Source: Mesobacterium_A hydrothermale (GTDB lineage: Bacteria > Pseudomonadota > Alphaproteobacteria > Rhodobacterales > Rhodobacteraceae). Taken from it: DNA of 64,000 nucleotides. The translations under genes and the position numbers were made by a program. The notes below the pieces were generated by a model. It did not search any database and was not told where the DNA came from. It saw nothing but the letters and a program-made list of their open reading frames with translations. The DNA lies in NCBI RefSeq assembly GCF_035818635.1, contig NZ_JAYLLH010000023.1, positions 1 through 64,000 of the forward strand. Direction: 5' to 3'. Positions within the stretch are counted from its first letter, which is position 1; each line of letters begins with the position of its first letter. Positions 16,368 through 24,776 of the stretch are shown in pieces.

Positions 16368-18149
16368 TCAGAACTGCTCGGCCGTCAGCGCCATCACCGT
16401 CTCTGCCCCGGTTTCGATCCGGCGCAGGTGCATGACGGTCGCAGGCAGCTGGCGTGCCATATAGTAGCGACCGGTCGCCAGCTTCGTCTCGTAGAACGCC
16501 ACGTCAGAGGCGCCCCCATCCAGCGCCGCCTTGGCCGCGATCGCCATCCTGGACCACATGTAGCCCAGGCAGACATGGCCGAAGAGATGCATGAAGTCAT
16601 ACGACCCGGCCAGGGCGTTGTTGGGGTTTTTCATGCCGTTTTGCATGAAATACATCCCCGCCGCCTGCAGATCCTTGCTGGCCGCTTTCAGCGGCTCCAG
16701 GAAGTCGCGGTCGATGCCCTCGTCCTTGCCTTTGTTTTCGCCGATGAAATCCTTGATCATCGCGAAGAAGGCCATGACGTGCTTGCCGCCGTCCTGCGCC
16801 AGCTTGCGGCCCACGAGGTCCAGCGCCTGAATGCCGTTGGCGCCTTCGTAGATCATCGCGATCCGCGCATCGCGGGCATATTGCGACATGCCCCATTCCT
16901 CGATGTAGCCATGCCCGCCATAGACCTGCTGGGCATTCACCGCCATCTCGAACCCCTTGTCGGTCTGGAAGCCCTTGATGACCGGGGTCATCAGGGAAAT
17001 CAGCCCGTCGGCATCCTTGTCCCCCAGACGGTGCGCGCGGTCGATCAGGTGTGCGCCCCAGTAGGTGAAGGCCCGCGCGCCCTCGGTAAAGGCTTTCTGG
17101 TCCATCAGGTTGCGGCGGATGTCGGGATGCACGATCAGCGGATCGGCGGGGCCATCGGGGTTTTCCGCCCCGGTCACGGCACGCCCCTGCAGGCGGTCCT
17201 TGGCATAGGCCACGGCGTTCTGATAGGCGATTTCCGACTGCGCATAGCCCTGCAGGCCCACACCCAGGCGCGCCTCGTTCATCATGGTGAACATGGCGCG
17301 CATGCCCTTGTGTTCCTCGCCCAGCAGGAACCCGGTCGCCGCGTCATAGTTCATGACGCAGGTGGCATTGCCGTGAATGCCCATCTTCTCTTCGATCTTG
17401 CCGACCGACACGCCGTTGCGATCGCCCAAAGTGCCGTCATCGTTGACCATGAACTTGGGTACAATGAACAGCGACACGCCCTTGATCCCCTCGGGACCGC
17501 CGGTGATCTTGGCCAGCACAAGGTGAATGACGTTGTCGGACAGGTCGTGATCGCCGGCCGAGATGAAAATCTTCTGCCCGGTGATCTTGTAGCTGCCATC
17601 CGCCTGCGGTTCCGCCTTGGTCCGCATCAGCCCTAGGTCCGTTCCGCAATGCGGTTCGGTCAGGTTCATGGTGCCGGTCCAGTCGCAGGTGGTCATCTTC
17701 GGCAGGTACCTGGCCTTCTGTTCGTCCGACCCGTGCACGTAGATTGCAGAATAGGCCCCGTGCGTCAGGCCCTGGTACATGTTGAACGCCATGTTGGCCG
17801 ACACGAACGGTTCCATCGCCGCGGTGTTCATCAGGTACGGAAGCCCCTGACCACCATAGTCCGGGTCGCAGTCCAGCGCCGTCCAGCCGCCCTCCTTGAT
17901 CGCCTCGAACGCGGCCTTGAAGCCATCCGGCGTGCGCACCACGCCGTTTTCCAGCGTGCAGCCCTGCTGATCGCCCACCGCGTTCAGCGGCAGCAGCACC
18001 TCGGTGGCCAGTTTTCCGGCCTCTTCCAGCACCGCGCCGGTAAAGTCGCGGTCCAGTTCCTCGTAGCCGGGCACATCGGATTCAGAGGCCTTCAACACGT
18101 CATGCAGGATGAACTGCATGTCTTTGGTCGGCGCGGCATAGATCGGCAT
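16368..18149 (-). CDS. DmdC-like acyl-CoA dehydrogenase (C-terminal domain family)
   Basis: A 593-residue acyl-CoA dehydrogenase of the long subfamily with an extra C-terminal domain, the group that includes DmdC, 3-methylmercaptopropionyl-CoA dehydrogenase of the DMSP demethylation pathway. MNLTEPHCGTDLG is the FAD-contact segment and MIYEGANGIQ holds Glu435, at the position of the catalytic Glu I recall for DmdC. Roseobacters carry several paralogues, and this one sits in a fatty-acid operon rather than beside dmdD, so the substrate may be an ordinary acyl-CoA. First structural gene after the MerR regulator. Confidence 0.9.
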   Translation of the reverse strand: MPIYAAPTKDMQFILHDVLKASESDVPGYEELDRDFTGAVLEEAGKLATEVLLPLNAVGDQQGCTLENGVVRTPDGFKAAFEAIKEGGWTALDCDPDYGGQGLPYLMNTAAMEPFVSANMAFNMYQGLTHGAYSAIYVHGSDEQKARYLPKMTTCDWTGTMNLTEPHCGTDLGLMRTKAEPQADGSYKITGQKIFISAGDHDLSDNVIHLVLAKITGGPEGIKGVSLFIVPKFMVNDDGTLGDRNGVSVGKIEEKMGIHGNATCVMNYDAATGFLLGEEHKGMRAMFTMMNEARLGVGLQGYAQSEIAYQNAVAYAKDRLQGRAVTGAENPDGPADPLIVHPDIRRNLMDQKAFTEGARAFTYWGAHLIDRAHRLGDKDADGLISLMTPVIKGFQTDKGFEMAVNAQQVYGGHGYIEEWGMSQYARDARIAMIYEGANGIQALDLVGRKLAQDGGKHVMAFFAMIKDFIGENKGKDEGIDRDFLEPLKAASKDLQAAGMYFMQNGMKNPNNALAGSYDFMHLFGHVCLGYMWSRMAIAAKAALDGGASDVAFYETKLATGRYYMARQLPATVMHLRRIETGAETVMALTAEQF

Positions 18150-18181
18150 GGTGTCTCTCCCTTGCGTGCAACCGCCGAAGG

Positions 18182-18595
18182 TTACTCGGCGGCCTTTTTC
18201 GTGGTCCCGAGCGAGGCGAGCATCTTTTCGCCCCAGCTCATCTGTTCTTTCAGCTCCGCGATGGCCTCGTTCAGCTCGTCGCGCTGGCGTTCCATGTCGG
18301 ACAGCCGGTCGCGGGCGATCTCATAGGTCTTCTGCAACTGCGTCTGCTGCTGGTCCCCCATGTGATAGAGGTCCAGAAGCTGGCGGATTTCCTCGAGGCT
18401 GAACCCGAAGCGCTTGCCGCGCAGGATCAGCTTCAGCCGGGCGCGGTCGCGCTTGGTGAACAGGCGCTTCTGGCCTTCGCGCACCGGGAACAGCAGTTCC
18501 TTGCTTTCGTAAAACCGCAGGGTTCGCGGCGTCACGTCGAAGGCTTCGCACATCTCGCGGATCGTCATCAGTCTTTCATCGGTCATCTTGGTCAA
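18182..18595 (-). CDS. MerR-family regulator, LiuR-like
   Basis: A 137-residue MerR-type regulator heading the beta-oxidation operon. The winged helix-turn-helix reads MTIREMCEAFDVTPRTLRFYESKELL, then RLFTKRDRARLKLILRGKRFGFSLEEIRQLLDLY, followed by a coiled-coil dimerisation helix (residues ~85-125). It resembles LiuR, which represses branched-chain amino-acid and fatty-acid catabolism in proteobacteria and responds to CoA-linked intermediates. Two ACGT-centred palindromes lie 64-108 bases upstream of its start. The start may instead be the ATG three codons downstream (18586). Confidence 0.9.
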   Translation of the reverse strand: MTKMTDERLMTIREMCEAFDVTPRTLRFYESKELLFPVREGQKRLFTKRDRARLKLILRGKRFGFSLEEIRQLLDLYHMGDQQQTQLQKTYEIARDRLSDMERQRDELNEAIAELKEQMSWGEKMLASLGTTKKAAE

Positions 18596-18658
18596 TGCCC
18601 CTTACTGCGTTTCAAGGGCGCGACATGCTTCGCTGCGGCCCTGTCTTACAATAGAATT

Positions 18659-18703
18659 TTACGTTGACGTAAGCCGTACGCCACGTCACTTTAAAGATGA
18701 CGT
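18659..18703 (-). promoter_or_regulatory. Two ACGT palindromes: probable operators of the fad operon
   Basis: TTACGT-TG-ACGTAA at 18659-18672 and ACGTCA-N9-TGACGT at 18683-18703, with a further AACGTCA half-site at 18714-18720. Spacing and sequence fit a MerR/LiuR-type operator, which I recall as an ACGT-centred palindrome. They lie upstream of the MerR gene, consistent with autoregulation. The promoter elements themselves are not defined. Confidence 0.6.
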
Positions 18704-18793
18704 AAGATCAAGCAACGTCAACCTGTAAATGCAGAAACAATCTTTCAAGTTGCCCTGGGGTCCCAATCTGGTGATCGGGCCGCGACCGGCGCG

Positions 18794-19165
18794 TTACAGC
18801 CCCAGAGATTCGGCGGTTTCGTCGCGCAGGCGCTGCAACTCGTCCATCGCCTCGTCCAGCTGGCGGCGCTGCTCGCGCAACTCCTCCATCTGCCGATCGG
18901 CCATCTCGATCCAGACACGCATCTGCGCCTCGGTGCCTTCCTTTTCATAGATCAGCAGCCATTGGCGCAGCTCTTCCAGCTGGAAACCGAACTTTCGGCC
19001 GCGCAGGATCAGCTTCATCCGCGCCACCTCGCGCGGGCCATAGAATCGCGACCGGCCATCGCGCTCTGGCTCGAGCAGCTCGATATATTCATAATAGCGC
19101 AGCGTCCGCGGCGTGACCTCGAACTTGGCGCACATTTCCTTGAAGCTCAGGCGCGTGGCAGTCAT
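18794..19165 (-). CDS. MerR-family transcriptional regulator
   Basis: A 123-residue MerR-type regulator, a paralogue of the adjacent LiuR-like protein (TPRTLRYYEYIELLEPERDGRSRFYGPREVARMKLILRGRKFGFQLEELRQWL). The HTH is at residues ~7-50, with a C-terminal coiled coil rich in Glu/Gln/Arg. It precedes the LiuR-like gene on the same strand by 198 bases and is divergent from two thioesterase genes. A palindrome TCCCCCC-GTT-GGGGGGA is immediately upstream of its start, so autoregulation through it is possible. Confidence 0.88.
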   Translation of the reverse strand: MTATRLSFKEMCAKFEVTPRTLRYYEYIELLEPERDGRSRFYGPREVARMKLILRGRKFGFQLEELRQWLLIYEKEGTEAQMRVWIEMADRQMEELREQRRQLDEAMDELQRLRDETAESLGL

Positions 19166-19172
19166 GACTGGA

Positions 19173-19189
19173 TCCCCCCGTTGGGGGGA
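19173..19189. promoter_or_regulatory. G/C palindrome next to the MerR start
   Basis: TCCCCCC-GTT-GGGGGGA, seven-bp arms around a 3-base centre, seven bases upstream of the start codon at 19165. It could be an operator or a hairpin that occludes translation. It shares the G/C-run character of the dispersed elements but lacks their core. Confidence 0.4.
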
Positions 19190-19288
19190 ACCTAGCAAAC
19201 CCTGCCGCAAGGGCAACAGCCCGCGCACCGCTTGCACCCACCCCCGGGGCCGTGCACATAAGGGACGACAGACCGCCGGAGGCGTCCC

Positions 19289-19711
19289 ATGACCGCAGAC
19301 AAGACCCAGATCGCCCGTCAGTTCATCGGCATCATCCCCCACGCCCGTGCCCTCGGGCTGGAAATCACCGATATCGGCGACGGCATGGCGGAAATCCGGA
19401 TGCCCTACGACGAACGGCTGATCGGCGACCCGGAAACCGGGGTGCTGCACGGCGGCGCGGTCTCGACCCTGATGGACACCTGCGGCGGCGCCGCGGTGAT
19501 GAGCCACCCCAAGGCGCCCGCCGGCACCGCCACGATCAACCTGCGCATCGACTACATGCGCGCGGCCACGCCGGGCCAGGCGATCACCGCGCGGGCCGAA
19601 TGCTATCACATCACCCGCTCGGTCGCCTTCGTCCGCGCCACCGCCTATGACGACGACCGCTCGCGCCCGGTGGCCTCCGCCGCCGGCGCCTTCACGGTGG
19701 AGGCGAAATAA
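19289..19711 (+). CDS. PaaI-family hotdog thioesterase
   Basis: A 140-residue acyl-CoA thioesterase-like hotdog protein. The signature LHGGAVSTLMDTCGGAA at about 51-67 carries the conserved HGG loop. A GGAGG sequence upstream supports the ATG at 19289. It begins a pair of paralogous hotdog genes: the next ATG overlaps its TAA by one base. Such pairs probably form a heteromer that hydrolyses surplus acyl-CoA, in line with the adjacent beta-oxidation operon. Confidence 0.9.
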   Translation: MTADKTQIARQFIGIIPHARALGLEITDIGDGMAEIRMPYDERLIGDPETGVLHGGAVSTLMDTCGGAAVMSHPKAPAGTATINLRIDYMRAATPGQAITARAECYHITRSVAFVRATAYDDDRSRPVASAAGAFTVEAK

Positions 19712-20226
19712 TGGCCCGCAAGCCCCCCGAACCGGTCCAGGTGGTCAAGCAACGCCGCGACGCCGCGCTCCGGGCGCTGGCCCATGGCGTGCCCTATATC
19801 CAGTTTCTCGATATCGGCTTCGACCGGCGCGGCGACGAACTGACCGCGATCCTGCCCTTCGACGACAAGCTCATCGGCAACCCGTTCCTGCCCGCGATCC
19901 ACGGCGGCGTCACCGCCGCCTTCCTCGAGGTCACGGCCATCATCAGCCTCGGCTGGTCGCTGCTCTGGGAACAGATCGAATCCGGCGCCATCGACACCGA
20001 AGACCTGGAAAGCGGGCAATTGCCCCGCCTGCCCAAGACCATCGACTTCACCGTCGACTATCTGCGCTCGGGCCTGCCGCGCGACGCTTACGCCCGCGCC
20101 AGGATCAACCGCTCCGGCCGCCGCTACGCCTCGGTCCATGTCGAAGCCTGGCAGGACAACCGCGCCCGCCCCTTCGCCCAGGCCACCGCGCATTTCCTGA
20201 TGCCCCCGTCCGGACCCGCGGCGTGA
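19711..20226 (+). CDS. PaaI-family hotdog thioesterase (second of pair)
   Basis: A 171-residue hotdog-fold protein with AIHGGVTAAFLEVTAIISL as the conserved loop and a strand-rich C-terminal half. Its start overlaps the preceding thioesterase stop (TAATG), so it is translationally coupled. It has an N-terminal extension of about 30 residues (ARKPPEPVQVVKQRRDAALR). It is less like classical PaaI than its neighbour, which suggests a non-identical partner subunit. Confidence 0.88.
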   Translation: MARKPPEPVQVVKQRRDAALRALAHGVPYIQFLDIGFDRRGDELTAILPFDDKLIGNPFLPAIHGGVTAAFLEVTAIISLGWSLLWEQIESGAIDTEDLESGQLPRLPKTIDFTVDYLRSGLPRDAYARARINRSGRRYASVHVEAWQDNRARPFAQATAHFLMPPSGPAA

Positions 20227-20235
20227 CGCCCCTGC

Positions 20236-20257
20236 TTTCATCTTTCTCCAAATACTC
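20236..20257 (-). repeat. Dispersed intergenic element, copy 5 (core only)
   Basis: TTTCATCTTTCTCCAAATAC followed by TC. It matches the core of copies 1 and 2 but lacks a flanking stem. It lies just after the second thioesterase and before the MATE gene. Confidence 0.55.
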
Positions 20258-20327
20258 ATGCGCCGCCGCCACCGGCACCGCGCTGCCCGTCAGGGCCTCG
20301 CCGTGACACCCAGCCCCCGACCCGCCG

Positions 20328-21653
20328 ATGCAGCCTGAACATAGCGCCCCGGTCACGCATGGCCGCGTCCTGAAAATCGCCCTGCCGATCGTTCTGTCGA
20401 ACGCCACCGTCCCGATTCTGGGCGCGGTGGACACCGGCGTGATGGGCCAGCTTGGCCAGGCCGCACCGATCGGTGCCGTCGGCATCGGCGCGGTCATCCT
20501 GTCGGCGGTCTACTGGATCTTCGGCTTCCTGCGCATGGGAACGGCGGGCCTTGCCGCGCAGGCCGCCGGTCGCCGTGACCGGGCCGAGGTCGCGGCGCTC
20601 CTGACCCGCGTCCTGCTCATCGGCCTGACCGCCGGGGCGATCATGATCGCGGGCCAACTCGCGCTCTTCCGCGCGGCCTTCGCCCTTTCTCCCGCCTCGG
20701 ACGAGGTCGAGTCCCTGGCCCGCCAGTACATGTCGATCCGGGTCTGGTCGGCCCCGGCCGCCATCGCGCTTTACGGGATCACCGGCTGGCTGGTGGCGCA
20801 GGAACGCACCCGCGCCGTGCTGGTGCTGCAAGTCTGGATGAACGGGCTCAACGTCGGGCTCGACCTGCTCTTCGTTCTTGGCCTTGGCTACGGGATCGGC
20901 GGCGTCGCCGTCGCCACCTTCCTCGCCGAATGGTCAGGGCTCGCGCTTGGCCTCTGGCTTTGCCGCGCGGCCTTCCGCGTGCCTGACTGGCGCGACTGGG
21001 CCCGGGTCTTCGATCGTGCAAGGCTGGTCACGATGGCCCGCGTCAATACCGATATCCTGATCCGCTCGCTGCTGTTGCAGGCGATCTTCGTGTCGTTCCT
21101 TTTCATCGGCTCCGACTTCGGCGACGTGACGCTGGCCGCCAACCAGGTCCTGCTGCAATTCCTGCACATCACCGCCTATGCCATGGACGGGTTCGCCTTC
21201 GCGGCCGAAGCGATCATCGGCCAGGCTTTCGGGGCGGGGGCCCTCGCCGTTCTGCGCCGAGGGGTGATCATCACCAGCCTCTGGGCCTTTGCCGCGAACA
21301 TCCTTCTGGCGGCAGTTTTCTGGCTTTTCGGCCCCGCCATCGTCGACCTGATGGCCGATGTGCCGGCGGTGCAGGCCGAGGCGCGGCTTTACCTGCACTG
21401 GATGGTGCTCGCGCCGCTGCTGGGCACCGGTGCGTGGATGCTGGACGGAATCTTCATCGGCGCCACCCGCAGCGCCGACATGCGCAACATGATGGCACTC
21501 AGCGCGGTGACCTATTTCGCCGCGCTCACGCTGCTGCTGCCAGCGTTCGGAAATCACGGTCTGTGGCTTGCGCTGCTGATCTCCTTCGTCGCGCGCGGGG
21601 TCACGCTGGCGGCGCGCTACCCGGCGCTCGAACGCGCCGCGCGTTCGGCGTGA
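20328..21653 (+). CDS. MATE-family multidrug efflux transporter (DinF-like)
   Basis: A 441-residue integral membrane protein with about 12 hydrophobic segments in two bundles, the MATE topology. GRVLKIALPIVLSNATVPILGAVDTGVMGQLG at the N-terminus matches the DinF/NorM family, which exports cationic drugs in exchange for H+ or Na+. No clear Shine-Dalgarno sequence precedes the ATG, so the start is approximate. It follows the thioesterase pair by 101 bases and converges with the sulfotransferase gene (1 base between stops). The substrate is not predictable. Confidence 0.92.
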   Translation: MQPEHSAPVTHGRVLKIALPIVLSNATVPILGAVDTGVMGQLGQAAPIGAVGIGAVILSAVYWIFGFLRMGTAGLAAQAAGRRDRAEVAALLTRVLLIGLTAGAIMIAGQLALFRAAFALSPASDEVESLARQYMSIRVWSAPAAIALYGITGWLVAQERTRAVLVLQVWMNGLNVGLDLLFVLGLGYGIGGVAVATFLAEWSGLALGLWLCRAAFRVPDWRDWARVFDRARLVTMARVNTDILIRSLLLQAIFVSFLFIGSDFGDVTLAANQVLLQFLHITAYAMDGFAFAAEAIIGQAFGAGALAVLRRGVIITSLWAFAANILLAAVFWLFGPAIVDLMADVPAVQAEARLYLHWMVLAPLLGTGAWMLDGIFIGATRSADMRNMMALSAVTYFAALTLLLPAFGNHGLWLALLISFVARGVTLAARYPALERAARSA

Positions 21654-21654
21654 C

Positions 21655-22302
21655 CTACTCAAAGCGATAGCCGAACCGCGCCACGTCCACCGAGCAGACC
21701 CGCCCCAGGTGATCTGCCAGCGCCGCGTCGTAATAGCCGCGATACTCCCGTCGCCGGTTCGACCGGTTGACATGCGGCATCTCGGGCCGAAAGCCAAGGT
21801 GCGCGGCAAACCCGGCGATGTCCTCTTCCAGATGCTCCAGCCGCAGAACCGCGCTGGTCCGGTCCACCCCGGTGACATCGGTCATGTAGCGCGCCACCGG
21901 CCAGCCCGACAAGGACGCCACGGTCTGCGGGTGCCGCAGGAAATCGGCAAACCCCAGGCTTTGCGCAAGCCCGACGGCAGGATGATCGAACCCCTGCCGC
22001 TGCAACCAGTGATAATAGCTCACCGCCCGGTCCCAGGGGTTGCGCACCAGCGTCACGCAGAACATCCCTGCGATCTGCCCGGGCGTCAGGATCCCGTCGA
22101 TATCGGCCAGCGTCGCGTGTTTCCACAGCCGCCCGCGCGGGTTCAGCGACTTCAGCCGTGCCTTGCGCCGCAGCGCCTTCGGCGTATCCCCGATCAGGAT
22201 GTCATCCGCCATCGCCCGCGCCTCCAGTGCGCGGGCAAACGAGGTCCCCCCGGTTTTCGGGACATGGACAAAGATATACTGCCGCCCGGCCGAAATGATC
22301 AT
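21655..22302 (-). CDS. Sulfotransferase-family protein
   Basis: A 215-residue PAPS-dependent sulfotransferase-like protein. HVPKTGGTS at about 13-21 is the 5'-phosphosulfate loop and VTLVRNPWDRAVSYYHW near 85-101 is the 3'-phosphate signature. Length is that of the small bacterial family that modifies glycans or lipids. The start at 22302 follows GGGGGA. The longer open frame upstream overlaps the VOC gene on the same strand and is spurious. No glycan-synthesis genes are adjacent. Confidence 0.88.
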   Translation of the reverse strand: MIISAGRQYIFVHVPKTGGTSFARALEARAMADDILIGDTPKALRRKARLKSLNPRGRLWKHATLADIDGILTPGQIAGMFCVTLVRNPWDRAVSYYHWLQRQGFDHPAVGLAQSLGFADFLRHPQTVASLSGWPVARYMTDVTGVDRTSAVLRLEHLEEDIAGFAAHLGFRPEMPHVNRSNRRREYRGYYDAALADHLGRVCSVDVARFGYRFE

Positions 22303-22354
22303 GCCATCCCCCTGGACCCGCGCAAGATCCCGCGCCAGACCGCTGCCCGCGCCG

Positions 22355-22771
22355 TCACCCGTCGCGCCCCGGCTCGTCCGGGTTGGAGGAAAACAGAGCG
22401 ATCTTGTTGCCCTGCGGGTCGCGCAGATAACCCACGAAAAACCGCGGGCCATAGGCATCGCGAAACCCCGGCGCCCCCTCATCAGTACCGCCCGCCGCCA
22501 GCGCGGCCGCATGCAGGTCCCGCACCTGGTGCTGAGCGCGTGCCTCGAAGGCCACCATCGTGCCATTCCCGGCAGAAGCGGGCCGCCCGTCGAAGGTTGG
22601 CTTGACGTAGAAATCCGGCAAAGCCGCCGCCGCACCCGGCGGCACCGGCAGGACAAAACTCAGCCCTTCCGGGCCTTCCTGCAGCCTGAATCCAAGCGCG
22701 GGCAGAAAGGCCGTGTAGAACCGTTTGGCTCGGATCATGTCATCGGCCCCCACAGTCACATATGCGATCAT
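22355..22771 (-). CDS. VOC-family (glyoxalase-like) protein
   Basis: A 138-residue vicinal oxygen chelate protein with two beta-alpha-beta modules: AYVTVGADDMIRAKRFYTAFL at the start and GYLRDPQGNKIALF at the C-terminus. The small size and weak metal-ligand pattern fit bleomycin-resistance or lactoylglutathione-lyase-like proteins of unknown role. It lies upstream of the sulfotransferase gene by 52 bases, same strand, and diverges from the DmdB-like gene. Confidence 0.85.
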   Translation of the reverse strand: MIAYVTVGADDMIRAKRFYTAFLPALGFRLQEGPEGLSFVLPVPPGAAAALPDFYVKPTFDGRPASAGNGTMVAFEARAQHQVRDLHAAALAAGGTDEGAPGFRDAYGPRFFVGYLRDPQGNKIALFSSNPDEPGRDG

Positions 22772-22830
22772 TCTGCCCGTCTCTCTGTTTTCGTTTCCAA
22801 CCCGCGCGCCGTCGCACCCCCGGCGCGCCT

Positions 22831-22881
22831 CTCATCATCTTGCGAAAAATATCCTGGGGGGCTTGGGGGGCAAAGCCCCCC
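22831..22881 (-). repeat. Dispersed intergenic element, copy 6
   Basis: CTCATCATCTTGCGAAAAAT then ATCCTGGGGGG, followed by the stem GGGGGGCAAAGCCCCCC at 22865-22881. It lies in the divergent VOC/DmdB-like intergenic region. Confidence 0.7.
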
Positions 22882-22943
22882 GTCCTCACCACTAGCGCGC
22901 CGCCGGTCCCCGGGACAAGGGCGCGCGGGCCAAATTCGCCTCT

Positions 22944-22971
22944 GGATCGGATCGCGCCAGCGATCCGATCC
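22944..22971. promoter_or_regulatory. 12-bp perfect hairpin upstream of the DmdB-like gene
   Basis: GGATCGGATCGC (22944-22955) pairs with GCGATCCGATCC (22960-22971) around a 4-base loop GCCA. There is no U-tract, and it lies 91 bases before the start codon, so it could be an operator or a transcript-leader structure. Confidence 0.5.
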
Positions 22972-23062
22972 GAACTTTCCCGACGCAAATACCCCTTTTG
23001 CTTTTCGCCAACGCTGGGCATAGTCCCGCACCACGGAAACAGACACCAACAGGAGGATGGTC

Positions 23063-24688
23063 ATGGGCTGGATGGCAGACGAAACGGGTCTGGGGAAATG
23101 CGCGGCAAATTTCGTGCCGCTCACACCGCTGTCCTTCCTGCAACGCGCGGTTCAGGTCTACCCCGATCACACCGCCGTGGTCTACGGGCCGCATCGCAAG
23201 ACCTATGCCGAATACTACGACCGCGTCACCCGGCTTGCCTCGGCGCTCGAGAAGCTCGGCGTGAAACCCGGGGACGTCGTCGCCACCATCCTGCCCAACA
23301 TCCCCGCCCAGGCCGAGGCGCATTTCGGCGTGCCCGCCTGCGGCGCGGTGCTGAACACGATCAACACCCGGCTTGACGTCGATACGATCGCCTACATCCT
23401 CGACCATGGCGAAGCCAAGGTGGTGCTCTGCGACCCGCAGTTCCTGCCCGCACTGGCCGCCTCGATCGAGCAGATGGACGGCCCCGCCCCACAGGTGATC
23501 GAGGTGGCCGATGTGCACGGCGGCGCGCTGGCCCATGGCCATTACACCGAATACGAAGACCTGCTGGCCAGCGGCGATCCCGACTTCGACTGGATCCTGC
23601 CGCAGGACGAATGGGAAAGCCTGGCGCTGAACTACACCTCGGGCACCACCGGGCGGCCCAAGGGCGTGGTCTATCACCACCGCGGCGCCTATCTGAACGC
23701 CATGGGCCAGGTGATCAGCTGGCGCATCGTGCAGCATCCGGTCTACCTGACCATCGTGCCGCTGTTTCACTGCAACGGCTGGTGCCACACCTGGATGATG
23801 CCCGCGGTCGGCGGCACGCTGGTCTGCTGCCGCGACATCACGGCGAAGAACATCTTCGATGCCATCGCCGATGAAAAGGTCACCCATTTCGGCGGTGCGC
23901 CGATCGTTCTGAACACGATGATCAACGCCCCCGCCAGCGACAAGCGCGATTTCGACCACCTGGTCGAGGTGTTCACCGCGGGCGCCCCGCCCGCCCCCGC
24001 GACGCTGGCCAAGATCGAGCCGATGGGCTTCAACGTCACCCATGTCTACGGGCTGACCGAAACCTACGGGCCCGCCACCGAATGCACCTGGCGGTCCAAG
24101 TGGGACCACCTGCAAGGCGACGACCGCGCGGCGCAGAAGTCGCGGCAGGGCGTGGCCATGCCCTTCATGGAACCCGTCGACGTCTGGGACGATGCCGGCC
24201 AGCCGGTACCGCGCGACGCCGAAACCAAGGGCGAAATCGTGTTTCGCGGCAACGGCGTGATGAAGGGATACCTGAAGAACCCCAAGGCCACGGCCGAGGC
24301 CTTCGCAGGCGGCTATTTCCATTCCGGCGACATCGCGGTCATGCATCCGGACAACTATGTCAAGATCGCCGACCGGGCGAAGGACATCATCATCTCGGGC
24401 GGCGAAAACATCTCGTCGGTCGAGGTCGAAAGCTGCCTGATGGGCCACGATGCCGTTTTGTTGGCCGCCGTGGTTGCCAAGCCGGACGAAAAATGGGGCG
24501 AGGTGCCCTGCGCCTTCGTCGAACTGAAACCCGGGCATGACGCGACCGAGGCGGACCTGATCGCCTTCACCCGTGAACGGCTGGCGGGCTTCAAGACCCC
24601 CAAGAAGGTCGTGTTCCAGGAACTGCCAAAGACCTCGACCGGCAAGATCCAGAAATTCGAACTGCGCAATCTCGCACGGGATATGTGA
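23063..24688 (+). CDS. AMP-forming acyl-CoA synthetase, DmdB-like
   Basis: A 541-residue adenylate-forming ligase. The P-loop-like motif LNYTSGTTGRPKGV is near 195, the core YGLTETYGP near 325, GYFHSGDIAV near 415 and the catalytic lysine motif PKTSTGKIQK near the C-terminus. The overall sequence resembles DmdB, which activates 3-methylmercaptopropionate to its CoA thioester in DMSP degradation, and this paralogue group also acts on other short or medium acids. AGGAGG at 23051-23056 fits the ATG at 23063 rather than 23057. The partner DmdC-like gene lies about 5 kb away on the other strand. Confidence 0.9.
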   Translation: MGWMADETGLGKCAANFVPLTPLSFLQRAVQVYPDHTAVVYGPHRKTYAEYYDRVTRLASALEKLGVKPGDVVATILPNIPAQAEAHFGVPACGAVLNTINTRLDVDTIAYILDHGEAKVVLCDPQFLPALAASIEQMDGPAPQVIEVADVHGGALAHGHYTEYEDLLASGDPDFDWILPQDEWESLALNYTSGTTGRPKGVVYHHRGAYLNAMGQVISWRIVQHPVYLTIVPLFHCNGWCHTWMMPAVGGTLVCCRDITAKNIFDAIADEKVTHFGGAPIVLNTMINAPASDKRDFDHLVEVFTAGAPPAPATLAKIEPMGFNVTHVYGLTETYGPATECTWRSKWDHLQGDDRAAQKSRQGVAMPFMEPVDVWDDAGQPVPRDAETKGEIVFRGNGVMKGYLKNPKATAEAFAGGYFHSGDIAVMHPDNYVKIADRAKDIIISGGENISSVEVESCLMGHDAVLLAAVVAKPDEKWGEVPCAFVELKPGHDATEADLIAFTRERLAGFKTPKKVVFQELPKTSTGKIQKFELRNLARDM

Positions 24689-24700
24689 TCTGACGTGACC

Positions 24701-24728
24701 GGCCACCGGGGCGATTGCCCCGGTGGCC
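24701..24728 (+). terminator. Hairpin after the DmdB-like gene
   Basis: GGCCACCGGGGC (24701-24712) pairs with GCCCCGGTGGCC (24717-24728), 12-bp stem and 4-base loop, 12 bases after the stop. There is no U-run, so it may be a Rho-assisted or attenuating structure. Confidence 0.5.
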
Positions 24729-24776
24729 GCCCGCGTGATAGGCTCGAAGCCCGGACAAGAGGCAGAGCAGCCCGGA

